NCBI GenBank assembly: GCA_052032335.1
Contig: JBPEWV010000145.1
Location: forward strand, 6,973 to 70,972
DNA: 64,000 bases
Source: Pleionea sp052032335
GTDB lineage: Bacteria; Pseudomonadota; Gammaproteobacteria; Enterobacterales; Kangiellaceae
Direction of reading: 5' to 3'
This document shows, one piece after another, positions 8,360 through 16,278 of this stretch. Under the pieces are notes generated by a model, which searched no databases, was not told the origin of the DNA, and saw only the letters and a program-made list of their open reading frames with translations. Made by a program: the position numbers and the translations under genes. Each line of letters begins with the position of its first letter. Within the stretch, counting starts at the first letter, position 1.

Positions 8360-10237
8360 TTAGTAGATTGTCCCTGACTCCAATGCTGGGATAAACAGAT
8401 TGAATTTGTCATTCTCTAGCAAATATTGCTTAAACTCATTTGCTTTGATCTCATCACCACTATTCTTGAATAACTTATAAAGTCTATAATAAGACGCTAA
8501 TTCACTTGGATCGATATTTGCCGCTTGTGAGTATGAAATAACGGCTTCATCTATTTGGCCAAGAGAATGTAGATAATCGCCATGATAGATAAAAATTCTT
8601 GCTCGGTTATGATTTGTAATCAAAGAATTAGATTTTACTGCTTTAAAGATTGAGGCTATTAGTTTTTCGTTGTTTTTGCAGCGCTTTTCAGCCATGCACC
8701 ATACTAGTTTAGCAATGGAGTTTGACGTTGCTGCTGACACAGGTTTTTTTCTAAGTTTTGTTAAAAAATCTTCCTTGATCTCTTCTGGCAATTGAGCTCC
8801 GATACTTTCATATAGCAATATGAGCCCGAAATACCCTGCAATGGAGCCATGCGGTTGATTTATTGCTTGTTTAAAATAGTACTCAGATTGACCAGCGTAG
8901 AGAACTTCATTCGTCTGAGCTAGTAATTTAAAATATTCGAGTCCTAATTGATAATGACTCCGGCTAGACTCAGGGTGATTGTCTACGAATTTTTGTAAAA
9001 GAATTGTGTTGTTTTTCCAATGAAGCGCATTGATCGATGCACTTGCATATATGAGCAGTGCGAAAACACGAGTTAGATTAAGTAAACTTATTTTTTTTAC
9101 TTTTTCGAAGTAAGGTATGAAGCCAATTATGGCAATTAAGACTCCCAGTGTTGGTAAGTAATTTCGGTGTTCAAATGCTATTTCCAACGGCGCAATGGTT
9201 GACTCAACAGTATGAAAACAAAGAAAAATGAGCCAGCCTGCAGCGAAAATATTTCTTTTAACAAAAAAGTATACAGCAACGACTGTTGATATAAACAGTG
9301 CAGATAATGAAAATAAAGTTGTTAATGGACTCGTTACACTTGTTGATATCGCGATATCATCGTGATAAAGCGAAAACTCGCTGCTAAAGGGGTTAAATAT
9401 CAAGTAGAGGTAATAAATAATCACTCGGGTCTGTGTTAATACTCTTTCGACTAAGTTAAAGTCGCGCATTAAGTATTTCTCGTCGAACCATTGAGAATTG
9501 AAAATAATAAGATATAGCAACAACGACGTTATTAAAACTAAGCCACTAAAAAGTAAGGCAAGGTTGACTTTATTGCACTTTTCGCTATCTTCAATTAGAA
9601 AATACTCTAATAAAACGACAACCGGAATAATCAAGATTCCATTTTCTTTTGTAAATGCTGCAAGCAGAGCAAAGGATAAAAGAACAATCCAGGAAAGAGT
9701 AAAGTTTTTAATTGAACTCGGGTTTTTCAGCCTGTTTTTTAGATAAAAAAATACGCCTACAAGAACAAACAAAGCGGTTAGGCTATTCATCATTTGTACT
9801 ATATATAAAACGTTCGATATATTGATCGGATGAATTAACCAAATGAAAGTCAATAATAATGCGAATTGTTCCTTGAGACTTGTCTTGGTATTCGGGTACT
9901 TTGTGTCAATAATGATCTTGAGAATCTTAAGAATGAGATAGCCGTTGATTAAATGGATTAGAATATTCGTAATCTTAAAAGGAGTTGCTACGTCTCCGAA
10001 AATAGTTTTTTCAATTGCAAAAATTCCGTAGGCTATAGGTCTTTTAAGTGGGCCTGCATGACCGGAAAATGCAGCCCTTATGAACTCTTGGATAGTCCAT
10101 TCGTTTAGGAAAAGCGCTTCATTACCAACGATATTTGGGATATCGTCAAATATAAAACCGCCTCCCAGCCCCAAAATAAAAATGGCTGAGGCAATAATGG
10201 CAAAGAACCAATAAGAGTTTGTGATTTTATTGTACAT
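8360..10237 (-). CDS. TMTC-like GT-C membrane protein with C-terminal TPRs; candidate pilin O-glycosyltransferase
   Basis: A 625-residue protein. Residues 1-405 hold about ten hydrophobic segments; residues 420-615 form tetratricopeptide-like helices (clearest at 545-615). The first periplasmic loop has the GT-C double aspartate (FIFDD, D31-D32). KEN at 198-200 and EHRNYLP at 356-362 resemble the conserved sites of TMTC/PMT-like O-mannosyltransferases, which move a sugar from a polyprenol-phosphate to Ser/Thr of exported proteins. It starts 13 bp beyond the pilA terminator, so read-through from pilA can express it, and the gene for a matching donor synthase lies downstream. The major pilin is the natural target. 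This assignment rests on motifs and context, not on a search. A 216-bp gap without a gene separates it from the glycosyltransferase. Confidence 0.72.
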   Translation of the reverse strand: MYNKITNSYWFFAIIASAIFILGLGGGFIFDDIPNIVGNEALFLNEWTIQEFIRAAFSGHAGPLKRPIAYGIFAIEKTIFGDVATPFKITNILIHLINGYLILKILKIIIDTKYPNTKTSLKEQFALLLTFIWLIHPINISNVLYIVQMMNSLTALFVLVGVFFYLKNRLKNPSSIKNFTLSWIVLLSFALLAAFTKENGILIIPVVVLLEYFLIEDSEKCNKVNLALLFSGLVLITSLLLYLIIFNSQWFDEKYLMRDFNLVERVLTQTRVIIYYLYLIFNPFSSEFSLYHDDIAISTSVTSPLTTLFSLSALFISTVVAVYFFVKRNIFAAGWLIFLCFHTVESTIAPLEIAFEHRNYLPTLGVLIAIIGFIPYFEKVKKISLLNLTRVFALLIYASASINALHWKNNTILLQKFVDNHPESSRSHYQLGLEYFKLLAQTNEVLYAGQSEYYFKQAINQPHGSIAGYFGLILLYESIGAQLPEEIKEDFLTKLRKKPVSAATSNSIAKLVWCMAEKRCKNNEKLIASIFKAVKSNSLITNHNRARIFIYHGDYLHSLGQIDEAVISYSQAANIDPSELASYYRLYKLFKNSGDEIKANEFKQYLLENDKFNLFIPALESGTIY

Positions 10238-10249
10238 TATTTAGCTCAT

Positions 10250-10274
10250 AAAAAAGGCCCCGACTTGGGGCCTT
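10250..10274 (-). terminator. Rho-independent terminator of pilA
   Basis: On the minus strand, AAGGCCCC and GGGGCCTT form an 8-bp G+C-rich stem around a 5-nt loop, followed by a run of T. It lies 22 bp after the pilA stop and just before the TMTC-like gene, and probably makes expression of the downstream gene a small fraction of the very strong pilin transcript. Confidence 0.9.
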
Positions 10275-10295
10275 CTCATATTTGTAACTTTTAAA

Positions 10296-10712
10296 TTATC
10301 GACAAGTAGCCGGTAAGTATCTTGCGTCAGAAGTTGAACTACAGTCCCAAGTAACAACTCCACTGGCTGCCAAAGTTGGGGTCAAAGTAATTACTACTGA
10401 TTCTTCTGCACCCAAGTCAGCAGCAGTACCAGAGATAGTGATTGTACCGGTTGAGTTAACAGAGCCCGCAGACACGTAATCACCGTCTGTTGGAATTGTT
10501 AAGCCTGAACCAGAACCAGCTAAAGTGCCTTCTGCTTGAGCAAACTCGGATACAGCAGTCTTGGCATTTGCACCGGCTAGAAGTAACTCAGATACTTTCG
10601 CTCGAACGGTGTAATCCTGATAAGCAGGAAGAGCGATTGCAGCAAGAATACCGATGATCGCAACAACGATCATAAGTTCGATAAGGGTAAAACCAGCGTT
10701 TGATCTTTGCAT
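10296..10712 (-). CDS. pilA: Type IV pilin PilA
   Basis: A 138-residue major-pilin precursor. A 7-residue leader ends in Gly7, followed by the FTLIELMIVVAIIGILAAIA transmembrane/assembly helix with Glu5 of the mature protein (E12). The mature chain is about 131 residues. C124 and C137 near the C-terminus can close the usual pilin disulphide loop. The middle region (about 58-100) is rich in Ser, Thr and Gly, giving possible O-glycosylation sites. A good Shine-Dalgarno GGAGAT precedes the ATG. The gene is monocistronic by its terminator, with a possible sigma-54 promoter upstream. PilD should process it, PilB/PilC assemble it. Confidence 0.95.
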   Translation of the reverse strand: MQRSNAGFTLIELMIVVAIIGILAAIALPAYQDYTVRAKVSELLLAGANAKTAVSEFAQAEGTLAGSGSGLTIPTDGDYVSAGSVNSTGTITISGTAADLGAEESVVITLTPTLAASGVVTWDCSSTSDARYLPATCR

Positions 10713-10760
10713 GTGTAAATCTCCAAAATAGATGATTGAATTGATTTCACATTAATACAT

Positions 10761-10777
10761 TCATTTTCTGTGCCAAG
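10761..10777 (-). promoter_or_regulatory. Possible sigma-54 promoter of pilA
   Basis: On the minus strand the sequence TTGGCACAGAAAATGAA matches the -24/-12 consensus TGGCACG-N4-TTGCA with a perfect TGGCAC and correct spacing, but the -12 GC is GA. The start of transcription would lie about 37 nt before the ATG. pilA genes of pseudomonads are driven by RpoN with PilR; no pilS or pilR is in the window. Confidence 0.5.
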
Positions 10778-10885
10778 AATGCTAAGTAATTGTTACATAG
10801 TGTAATTCTTTGAATAGAACCCTAATGGACTTTGACAAAACTTGGTATTATTAACAAAAAACGTCAATTTAGGTGACAAAATTTG

Positions 10886-11752
10886 TCACTTTTCGCCCAA
10901 GTTGACCCTCAAACTTAAATCCGTAGCTCGAACGTGTTTGGTTAAAGCACCGACGGATATAAAATCAACGCCAGACGCACCGATTTGAGAGAGCCTCTCA
11001 AGAGTTACGTCGCCTGATGCTTCGAGCTGACAAGTCACGTTGAGTTTATCGCGCATTTTTACAGCTTCTTTCATATTGTCTACCGTAAAGTTGTCCAACA
11101 TGATGACGTCGGGTTTGGCTTTGAGTGCTGTTTCAAGCTCTTCCAGAGATTCAACTTCTACCTCGAGTTTGACGTTCGAATTGAGTTTTCTGGCCAGCTC
11201 TATGGCTGGTTTGATACCACCGGCAGTGGCAATGTGGTTTTCTTTGATCAGATAGGCATCAAAGAGCCCGACACGATGATTCTCACCACCTCCTACGGAT
11301 ACTGCGTATTTTTGCGCCTGACGGAGACCGGGAATGGTTTTACGGGTATCGAGTAAGCGGCAGTTGGTGTTTTTTAGTTGGGCAACATACTGGTTTGTGA
11401 CGGTTGCCGTGCCGGATAGAGTTTGCAGAAAATTCATCGCTGTTCGCTCGCCGGTTAATATCGCTCGCGCCTTGCCCTCGATGCGAAGCAGGCATTGATT
11501 GGCCTTTACCTGCTCGCCTTCTCTGGCTTCCCAGCTCAATTCAAGTGTTGGATCGAGTTGGTAGAAAGTCTCTTCGACCCAGGCGGTACCGCAGAGCACG
11601 GCATCTTCTCGGGTAATCAATGTCGCTGTCGCCACAGTGTTTTCAGGGATGAGTTGTGCGGTCAGATCGTGCCCGGGACTGCCTCCAAGATCTTCTGCCA
11701 ATGCTTGCTGTACCGAATGTTTGATGTAGTCTTTTAGCGCCGCTGTCGTCAT
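10886..11752 (-). CDS. nadC: Nicotinate-nucleotide pyrophosphorylase (carboxylating)
   Basis: A 288-residue quinolinate phosphoribosyltransferase, which makes nicotinate mononucleotide from quinolinate and PRPP in NAD synthesis. Conserved stretches include LTGERTAMNFLQTLSGTAT (about 102-120), LDTRKTIPGLR (about 137) and KYAVSVGGGENHR (about 151). The C-terminal barrel has LEVEVESLEE and VIMLDNF. Length is normal. The longer frame begins at a TTG one codon upstream; the ATG at 11752 is preferred. It faces away from the DUF1631 and ampD genes. The nadC-pilin neighbourhood is conserved with E. coli. Confidence 0.95.
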   Translation of the reverse strand: MTTAALKDYIKHSVQQALAEDLGGSPGHDLTAQLIPENTVATATLITREDAVLCGTAWVEETFYQLDPTLELSWEAREGEQVKANQCLLRIEGKARAILTGERTAMNFLQTLSGTATVTNQYVAQLKNTNCRLLDTRKTIPGLRQAQKYAVSVGGGENHRVGLFDAYLIKENHIATAGGIKPAIELARKLNSNVKLEVEVESLEELETALKAKPDVIMLDNFTVDNMKEAVKMRDKLNVTCQLEASGDVTLERLSQIGASGVDFISVGALTKHVRATDLSLRVNLGEK

Positions 11753-12191
11753 CAATAATTACCCTGTTCCGCGTTCGTCGCTATTGTATTGCGCTCGAGC
11801 TTGATAATCTACAGGCATATAAGGAAAGTTTATTATTTCAATTATTGGCCGATTTGAATCTCAGAATCGCTATAAAATGCGATGAATACTGCCATCTTAC
11901 CGTCTGCTTGCAATTTGACCTGAAATTTCGTGAGGCTGATCACATTCGTTTTAAGCAAGCTGTTCTATCTTTATAGTCAGCAATTTCGAAAAGCGATCGT
12001 GATCACTGATATGGCAATTGAGTCAGTTGTAGAGAGGTACAGTGATCCGTTCAAGGAACCAATCCAGTAGTTTCCGATTAAGTCTCTCAAGGATGCCAGT
12101 TGGCAATCGCGCTGAATTAGCCGATCTGCAACGTGGCGCAACGCTGTATTTAGTCATATAGTTAATGACGAGGTTTGAGAGGACTCCTTAA
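11753..12191. other. Intergenic region between divergent nadC and the DUF1631 gene
   Basis: A stretch of about 440 bp without a convincing gene. It must carry the promoters of nadC and of the DUF1631 protein. It contains a CRP/Vfr-like site (11929-11944) and, near 12000, a short GTGATCAC palindrome. No RNA gene or riboswitch was recognised. Confidence 0.5.
11929..11944. promoter_or_regulatory. Possible CRP/Vfr-type binding site
   Basis: CGTGA-GGCTGA-TCACA differs from the CRP consensus TGTGA-N6-TCACA at one core base. It lies about 250 bp upstream of the DUF1631 start and 180 bp upstream of nadC, so its target is uncertain. A single match in A+T-moderate DNA can be chance. Confidence 0.3.
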
Positions 12192-14453
12192 GTGAGCAAG
12201 AAACCCCAAATCGTTCATTTCAGTAATGAATCGAAAGAAAATTTTGTCGGTGAGCAGCAGGCGTTGTCCGGTCTTGTAATGGGCATCAAGGACCTTGCGG
12301 TTTCAGAGCTCATGGACAAATTGAATAAAATGCTCAATTCGGCCGACGACAAATTGTTTGATATGGCCGATAAATCGAGTGAAGTGGTGTTTTTTAACTC
12401 CATGCGGCAAGTGAGAATTAAGCGCCAGGGGTTGGTGAATATTTTCAAGCAAGAGCTGGAATACAATTTTAAAAAGAAACTGGGAGTAACAACCAAGCAC
12501 GGAGCACCCATCGACAATGTCGAAACGCTTGATCTGGACAGTTTGTCCATCGTGCAAGAGGACGATCTCGAAGAAGATCTGGCCATCGATGGAATGGTGA
12601 ACAAAGGTCGCTCGGCCAATAAACAAGCTCTATCCTTTATTAGCGCCCGGCTCGATACCCTCTGCCCGAATAAAGTCATTAATGAAGAATCTAATCCTGT
12701 TGATCCTCGCATCATTGCAGAAGCTTTTAGAACCAGTTCACACAGTCTCGATTTAGATATGCAGTCTCGGTTAGTGGTGTTCAAGTTATTTGAACGTTGT
12801 GTTATCGATGAACTGGACGAGGTGTACACAGAAATCAACGAAGAGCTGGCCGACAAAGGGATTCTACCCGATTTACACAAGCGCAAACCGAGACGAACTG
12901 AGAGAGAAAGGGCTGCCCAAAAGGGCGAATCGAAAACTCAGACGAGTGATGAGCGCGAACGAATGCGCGATGAAGTTCGGGAAGAGGTCTTTAATACGCT
13001 TAGAGATTTGATTGGACAAAGAAAAGTAGCTTACCCGGAAGGGCAGCAGGTCGTTGACAACGAACAGCTGATGAAAGCGCTCACTCATTTGCAAAAAGAT
13101 CAGGGCTATTCGGCCCAAGATTTACACACGCCTGAACAGGTGAAGCAAATTTTGGGTGGTTTTTTACCGGCGACCAAAGGACATGTGAACGGCGGAACGA
13201 TCGGAAACATGAACGATGATGTGATCGACATTGTGACCATGTTGTTCGATTTTATTCTTGATGATCGCAATCTGCACAACGACATTAAAGCCTTACTCGC
13301 ACGATTACAAATACCAATGCTAAAAGTAGGCATGGTAGATCGGAGCTTTTTCAGCGAACGTACCCACCCTGCGCGAAAACTTTTAAATGAGTTGTCTCAT
13401 GCCGGAATCGGTTGGGCTCCAAGTGGTGATGCGCACCGTGACCCATTGCTTAACAAACTGGCTGAAATCGTAGAGCGGGTCACCAACGATTTTCGTGATA
13501 ATATTGAATTGTTTGAAGAGTTACTGAAAGATTTTGAAAACTTCAAGCAAACCGATATGAAGCGTTCGACCATTTTAGAGCGCCGCATGAAAGAAGCTGA
13601 AGAGGGAAGAGCTAAGGCTGATAATGCGAAACAAAGGGTTAACAGTGAAATTGTTCGGATGTGTCATGGAAGAGTCATAGCTGAACCCGTTAAGTGCATT
13701 TTAAAAGAAGCCTGGACCAACGTACTGTTTCTTGAAAGCTTGAAACCGAATAATACTGAGGGCTGGGAAAAAGCGCTCAAAGTCGCCGAGTTTCTGGTTT
13801 GGAGTGTTCAGCCGAAGAAATCAGAAGATGCAAAAAACAAATTAAAACGGGTGATGCTCAGTCTGATAAAAAATTTAAGGTTGGGTATGGAGAAAATATC
13901 GTTTAATCCTTATCGAGCCAGTCAACTGCTGTCGGAGCTTGAAGAATGCCATCGTTCGATACTGGCGTTGCCGCTGAATGAATCGACAAAAACCTCGCCT
14001 GCGACAAAAAATAACGTTCAAAATACCGAGAACAATAGAGCACAAGAACACAAGGTGGTGGTAGAGCGCGTCACTAATGAAACGATTCAGGAATTGTCTT
14101 TGCCAGTTGAGCAACAGACCGATGCCGAGTCCGATCCGTACGCTCATCTGGAAATGGATGTTGCAGAAGATGACTCGGTGTTTGATCAGGTCGAGCAATT
14201 GCAGGCAGGATCCTGGGTCGAAATTACCGATAACGCGAATCAAACGCAACGATGCAAATTGGCAGCCTTTATCGCCTCGGTGAATAAATATATTTTCGTT
14301 AATCGAACAGGCATGAAAATAGCTGAGCTGAATAAGAAACGTCTTGCGGGTGGATTAAAGCAAAAAGCCATTCGATTACTGGACGATGCAGCGCTGTTTG
14401 ATCGGGCTTTGGAGTCGGTAATAACCAATTTACGCAGTATGAAAGAGGCCTAG
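12192..14453 (+). CDS. DUF1631 family protein
   Basis: A 753-residue, mainly helical, highly charged cytoplasmic protein of the DUF1631 family, which has no settled function (database labels such as thymidine phosphorylase are not supported by any visible motif). Recognisable parts are a family-typical N-terminal LDTLCPNKVINEESNPVDPRIIAEAF region (about 155-180), an arginine-rich charged linker (about 228-262) and a central domain around MLFDFILDD (about 350). The last 70 residues (GSWVEI ... KLAAFIASVNKYIFVNRTG) look PilZ-like. The start is GTG with GAGG upstream. It separates nadC from ampD and has no signal peptide or membrane segment. A role in surface or cyclic-di-GMP-related control is only inference. 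Confidence 0.8.
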   Translation: MSKKPQIVHFSNESKENFVGEQQALSGLVMGIKDLAVSELMDKLNKMLNSADDKLFDMADKSSEVVFFNSMRQVRIKRQGLVNIFKQELEYNFKKKLGVTTKHGAPIDNVETLDLDSLSIVQEDDLEEDLAIDGMVNKGRSANKQALSFISARLDTLCPNKVINEESNPVDPRIIAEAFRTSSHSLDLDMQSRLVVFKLFERCVIDELDEVYTEINEELADKGILPDLHKRKPRRTERERAAQKGESKTQTSDERERMRDEVREEVFNTLRDLIGQRKVAYPEGQQVVDNEQLMKALTHLQKDQGYSAQDLHTPEQVKQILGGFLPATKGHVNGGTIGNMNDDVIDIVTMLFDFILDDRNLHNDIKALLARLQIPMLKVGMVDRSFFSERTHPARKLLNELSHAGIGWAPSGDAHRDPLLNKLAEIVERVTNDFRDNIELFEELLKDFENFKQTDMKRSTILERRMKEAEEGRAKADNAKQRVNSEIVRMCHGRVIAEPVKCILKEAWTNVLFLESLKPNNTEGWEKALKVAEFLVWSVQPKKSEDAKNKLKRVMLSLIKNLRLGMEKISFNPYRASQLLSELEECHRSILALPLNESTKTSPATKNNVQNTENNRAQEHKVVVERVTNETIQELSLPVEQQTDAESDPYAHLEMDVAEDDSVFDQVEQLQAGSWVEITDNANQTQRCKLAAFIASVNKYIFVNRTGMKIAELNKKRLAGGLKQKAIRLLDDAALFDRALESVITNLRSMKEA

Positions 14454-14544
14454 TCACCTCTCCTAGAGCCATTTTTGCTGCTTGCTTTTTATTTTGGTTC
14501 TTTGTCTAATGCGCGTTAAGTATTATCGACAGGATTAACAGCCT

Positions 14545-15090
14545 TTGATTTATCAACCTGCGCGACAATGTCCTTCTCCACACTTTAATGAACGGCCCGA
14601 TCAAACTGCGGTCGACTTGCTTGTGATTCATAATATCAGTTTGCCACCAGAACGCTTTGGCGGCGGCGAGATAGAGCAATTCTTTCAAGGTACATTAGAC
14701 TGCGAGCAACATCCTTACTTTCAAACCATTCGTGATTTAAAAGTATCCAGCCATTTTTTAATTTCTCGGGAGGGACAGGTTACACAGTTTGTAGATTGCA
14801 ATAACCGTGCGTGGCACGCGGGTCAGTCGGTGTGGCAAGGGCGGGACAATTGCAATGATTATTCCATTGGTGTTGAGCTGGAAGGGACCGATACCATTCC
14901 CTACACCGATTTGCAGTATCAAACTTTGGTCAAACTGACTCGCTGGATCCAAAAACACTATCCGGCTATTACGAGCGAGCGAATAGTGGGGCACAGCGAC
15001 ATTGCGCCGGGAAGAAAAACCGATCCTGGCCCGGCTTTCGACTGGAAGCATTTTCATTTCCTGTTAAATACGCTTAAACTAAATCAATGA
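14545..15090 (+). CDS. ampD: 1,6-anhydro-N-acetylmuramyl-L-alanine amidase AmpD
   Basis: A 181-residue cytoplasmic zinc amidase that removes the peptide from anhydromuropeptides during cell-wall recycling; its loss derepresses ampC in enterobacteria. Zinc ligands are H29, H150 and D160 (VGHSDIAPGRKTDPG), and the catalytic Glu lies in GVELEG near 111-113. No signal peptide, as expected for the cytosolic enzyme. The only usable start is TTG at 14545, with AGGA upstream and an in-frame stop just before it; this weak start suggests low translation. Followed by ampE after 31 bp. Confidence 0.93.
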   Translation: MIYQPARQCPSPHFNERPDQTAVDLLVIHNISLPPERFGGGEIEQFFQGTLDCEQHPYFQTIRDLKVSSHFLISREGQVTQFVDCNNRAWHAGQSVWQGRDNCNDYSIGVELEGTDTIPYTDLQYQTLVKLTRWIQKHYPAITSERIVGHSDIAPGRKTDPGPAFDWKHFHFLLNTLKLNQ

Positions 15091-15121
15091 TTCAACTGTG
15101 TTTTCCTAAAAAGGAATATCA

Positions 15122-15919
15122 ATGACTTTATTAATTTTGGTGGGAGTCCTGCTACTGGAAACGTTTTGGACTCAGCTATCGCAACTACGTAACCATCAAT
15201 TGATCGAGCAATACTCGTCGAGCTGGCAAAAAGTTTTTAACAAAAATGGCGCGCATACGCCCTGGTTTGTGGTAGCTGTTGTGATGCTCCCTCCGGTATT
15301 GATTTTGGCTGTTCTATTGAATGGACAACACGGCTTTGTGGGATTTCTTTTTGAGTTGATTTTAGGATTGATCATTGTCTCATGGAGCCTTGGGCCGATG
15401 AACCTGAATGCGTTTTATCATCAACTGGAAGATCAGGATGAACTGGACGAAGATGAGCTGGCCAAAGAATTGTTTCAGTACGTTCACAATGCTTATTTTG
15501 GGATAATTTTCTGGTTTGTTCTGCTTGGGCCTGTGGCGGCATTGGCCTATCGAATGGTATTGGTTTTGTCAGAACTCAAGCAAGAAGACGAGAATGCAAA
15601 GGAGGCCCCGGTAACCTCGGTAGAAACGTTAAATTGCTTCAAGCAGTTGTTTTTCGTTATCGACTGGGTGCCTGCCCGAGTCAGTGGCTTCCTGTTTTTG
15701 TTAACGGGCAATTTTGCCGCAGGTTTCGGAACTCTGAAGTCGAGGTTATCGCAAACCAGTTACTCTGAGAACTCTATCGAACTGGTTCAAGAAACCGGGT
15801 TTAAAGCAATGGCTCTCCAAGGCGACGAAAACCCGTTGACCGCTGCCCGCCAGTTGACAGAGCGCAGTTTGTTGTTATTGATGGTGTTGATCGCTCTTAT
15901 AACCTTCTTTCAGCTTTAG
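15122..15919 (+). CDS. ampE: Inner-membrane protein AmpE
   Basis: A 265-residue membrane protein of the AmpE family, the partner of ampD in enterobacteria and pseudomonads, whose exact biochemical role is unknown. It shows four main hydrophobic segments (N-terminal, about 45-65, about 72-92, about 120-140, and a last at about 245-263). The family-typical LGPMNLNAFYHQL lies near 90-102, and an acidic stretch DELDEDELAKELF follows. Start ATG with AAGGAATATCA upstream. It ends the ampD-ampE pair before a weak hairpin. Confidence 0.9.
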   Translation: MTLLILVGVLLLETFWTQLSQLRNHQLIEQYSSSWQKVFNKNGAHTPWFVVAVVMLPPVLILAVLLNGQHGFVGFLFELILGLIIVSWSLGPMNLNAFYHQLEDQDELDEDELAKELFQYVHNAYFGIIFWFVLLGPVAALAYRMVLVLSELKQEDENAKEAPVTSVETLNCFKQLFFVIDWVPARVSGFLFLLTGNFAAGFGTLKSRLSQTSYSENSIELVQETGFKAMALQGDENPLTAARQLTERSLLLLMVLIALITFFQL

Positions 15920-15940
15920 GGTGCACCGATATGGTGCGCC
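15920..15940 (+). terminator. Hairpin after ampE, possible weak terminator
   Basis: GGTGCACC and GGTGCGCC form an 8-bp stem with one G-T pair and a 5-nt loop immediately after the ampE stop. The following bases (GGATGGGCTTTTCTT) lack a clean T run, so termination may be partial. Confidence 0.4.
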
Positions 15941-16278
15941 GGATGGGCTTTTCTTGTAAGTTAATTCCAATATTAAGGTAATAATTCAAAGATACTTTCA
16001 TTAATTATGTAAATTAATTACAAAAAAGCACTGGTATGTCCTTCATTTTGCACTGTCCTCTGGTATCATACGGCCCAAAATTAGCGTTATCGTCTGGTTT
16101 CGCTTCGAAATCGACTCAAATTTAAGACAACAAGATCCAATATTGGCCAATCGCCGTTAATCTCTGACTAACAGGCGAGAAGACGCCTCATTCGCAATGG
16201 TGAAAATATTGGTCTTTACTTACATCAACATAGTTACCTTCAATGGTATAAAACGAAAAAGAAAGAGGAACCCAGTTC
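15941..16278. other. Upstream control region of aceE
   Basis: About 340 bp with no gene. In E. coli pdhR sits here; it is absent. The region holds two overlapping palindromes at 16137-16151, a small 5-bp hairpin AGGCG/CGCCT near 16173-16190, and a good Shine-Dalgarno (GAGGAAC) before aceE. I found no convincing -35/-10 pair. Confidence 0.5.
16137..16151. promoter_or_regulatory. Overlapping palindromes, candidate operator upstream of aceE
   Basis: CCAATATTGG (16137-16146) and ATTGGCCAAT (16142-16151) are two perfect 10-bp inverted repeats sharing ATTGG. They recall the ATTGGT/ACCAAT arms of PdhR boxes but without the usual spacer, so the binding protein is unknown. The site lies about 130 bp before the aceE start. 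Confidence 0.35.

Noticed and set aside
12215..12886. 223-codon frame antisense to the DUF1631 gene
   Set aside because: It is Ser/Arg-rich low-complexity sequence mirroring acidic and Leu codons of the sense gene; no family match.
12192..14453. Thymidine phosphorylase label for the DUF1631 protein
   Set aside because: The sequence has none of the phosphorylase glycine-rich or substrate motifs; the label found on some relatives appears to be an error.
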